Part shown: piece by piece, positions 32,086 to 32,404 of the stretch
Numbering within the stretch: position 1 is the stretch's first letter
Layout of the letters: every line of letters starts with the position of its first letter
IMG/VR virus record: IMGVR_UViG_3300008267_000201
Span: 1 to 32,404 of that record
From: a virus
Reading direction: 5' to 3' (one strand)
DNA length: 32,404 nucleotides
The notes under the pieces: generated by a model
What the model saw: only the letters and a program-made list of their open reading frames with translations
What the model was told of the DNA's origin: nothing
The model's database searches: none
Position numbers and translations under genes: made by a program

Positions 32086-32404
32086 TTAATCAAGACCCAC
32101 ATAAAGAGCACCAGAAGTAAAATAAATTCCACCATTTGGTGCTGGGCTTGTTAGTTCTATAGATTGAGTAGACATTATTATTACTCCACTTTGACTTACA
32201 GTTAATACTGGGGTGTTGTTTTGGTTTTTAATTAGAAAAATATTAGAAGCGCTACTAGAGATAGTAGTTGATCCTTGATTATCTATATTAAAGAAAGTAG
32301 AACTTCCTGAAGTTAGTCTGAAAATATTAGTCCCAATGTCTACACTAGCAGAAATACTTTCAGTAGATATTCTAAATGGGGTTGGTGTATTTAATGCATA
32401 CGAA
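32086..32404 (-). CDS. Tail fibre protein, C-terminal part (window edge)
   Basis: This open frame enters from the window edge and ends at a TAA at 32086, giving 105 visible residues. The sequence is Ser/Thr/Asn-rich with fibre-like strands (RISTESISASVDIGTNIFRL, then TSGSSTFFNIDNQGSTTISS, PVLTVSQSGVI, PAPNGGIYFTSGALYVGLD). The pattern is that of the C-terminus of another tail fibre or adhesin in this array. The start is outside the window. Confidence 0.75.
   Translation of the reverse strand, partial: SYALNTPTPFRISTESISASVDIGTNIFRLTSGSSTFFNIDNQGSTTISSSASNIFLIKNQNNTPVLTVSQSGVIIMSTQSIELTSPAPNGGIYFTSGALYVGLD

Noticed and set aside
26778-32404. Diversity-generating retroelement or phase-variable fibre switch
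   Set aside because: No reverse transcriptase, template/variable repeat pair or invertase was seen; fibre repeats are short and in frame.
1-32404. tRNA genes, CRISPR arrays, integrase or insertion sequences
   Set aside because: No cloverleaf-like sequences, regularly spaced repeats or recombinase/transposase motifs were seen on either strand by eye.

Overview
The window is a gene-dense, AT-rich piece of a contractile-tailed (myovirus) phage genome related to the T4 supergroup. Every gene I can support lies on the minus strand, so transcription runs from about 32.4 kb towards 1. The host is most likely a Bacteroidetes/Flavobacteriia bacterium. Two things point there. Start codons are preceded by A/T-rich leaders without an evident Shine-Dalgarno sequence. 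One gene encodes a signal peptide plus a gliding-motility-type (CHU_C, type IX secretion) C-terminal domain, a hallmark of that phylum. The family A DNA polymerase beside T4-type replication genes recalls the 'far-T4' phages such as Rhodothermus phage RM378; that placement is inference.

Layout in transcription order. 32404-26605: tail fibres and small genes, with at least two fibres sharing an N-terminal WKKVIVSGS anchor. 26310-22161: a small coiled-coil gene, two tandem sheath paralogues (gp18-like) and a tail tube protein (gp19-like), closed by a strong intrinsic terminator. 22051-20672: a secreted protein with a T9SS-type C-terminal domain, sitting as a cargo ('moron'-like) gene inside the tail cluster. 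20653-16641: a small protein, a gp26-like baseplate/tail chaperone whose 3' end overlaps another reading frame at a T7 run (candidate +1/-2 programmed frameshift), then the tape measure protein. 16609-7847: baseplate genes, including a gp53-like LysM protein, a 1126-aa hub-like protein with an EF-hand loop, and two tandem hub-domain proteins carrying different cell-wall hydrolase domains.

7820-1: the replication module. It holds a compact family A DNA polymerase with a degenerate exonuclease domain, an unknown 153-aa protein, a gp32-like ssDNA-binding protein lacking the zinc cysteines, a UvsX recombinase, an RNase H/FEN-like 5' nuclease, a gp41-like helicase, and class I ribonucleotide reductase NrdB and NrdA (NrdA cut by the window edge).

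A short motif, sense ATATTTATAA, lies just upstream of many structural genes and upstream of none of the replication genes. It is the best candidate for a late-gene signal. On the opposite strand it contains the T4 late-promoter octamer TATAAATA. No tRNA, CRISPR array, integrase, transposase or diversity-generating retroelement was seen. No gene-free stretch exceeds 300 bases.
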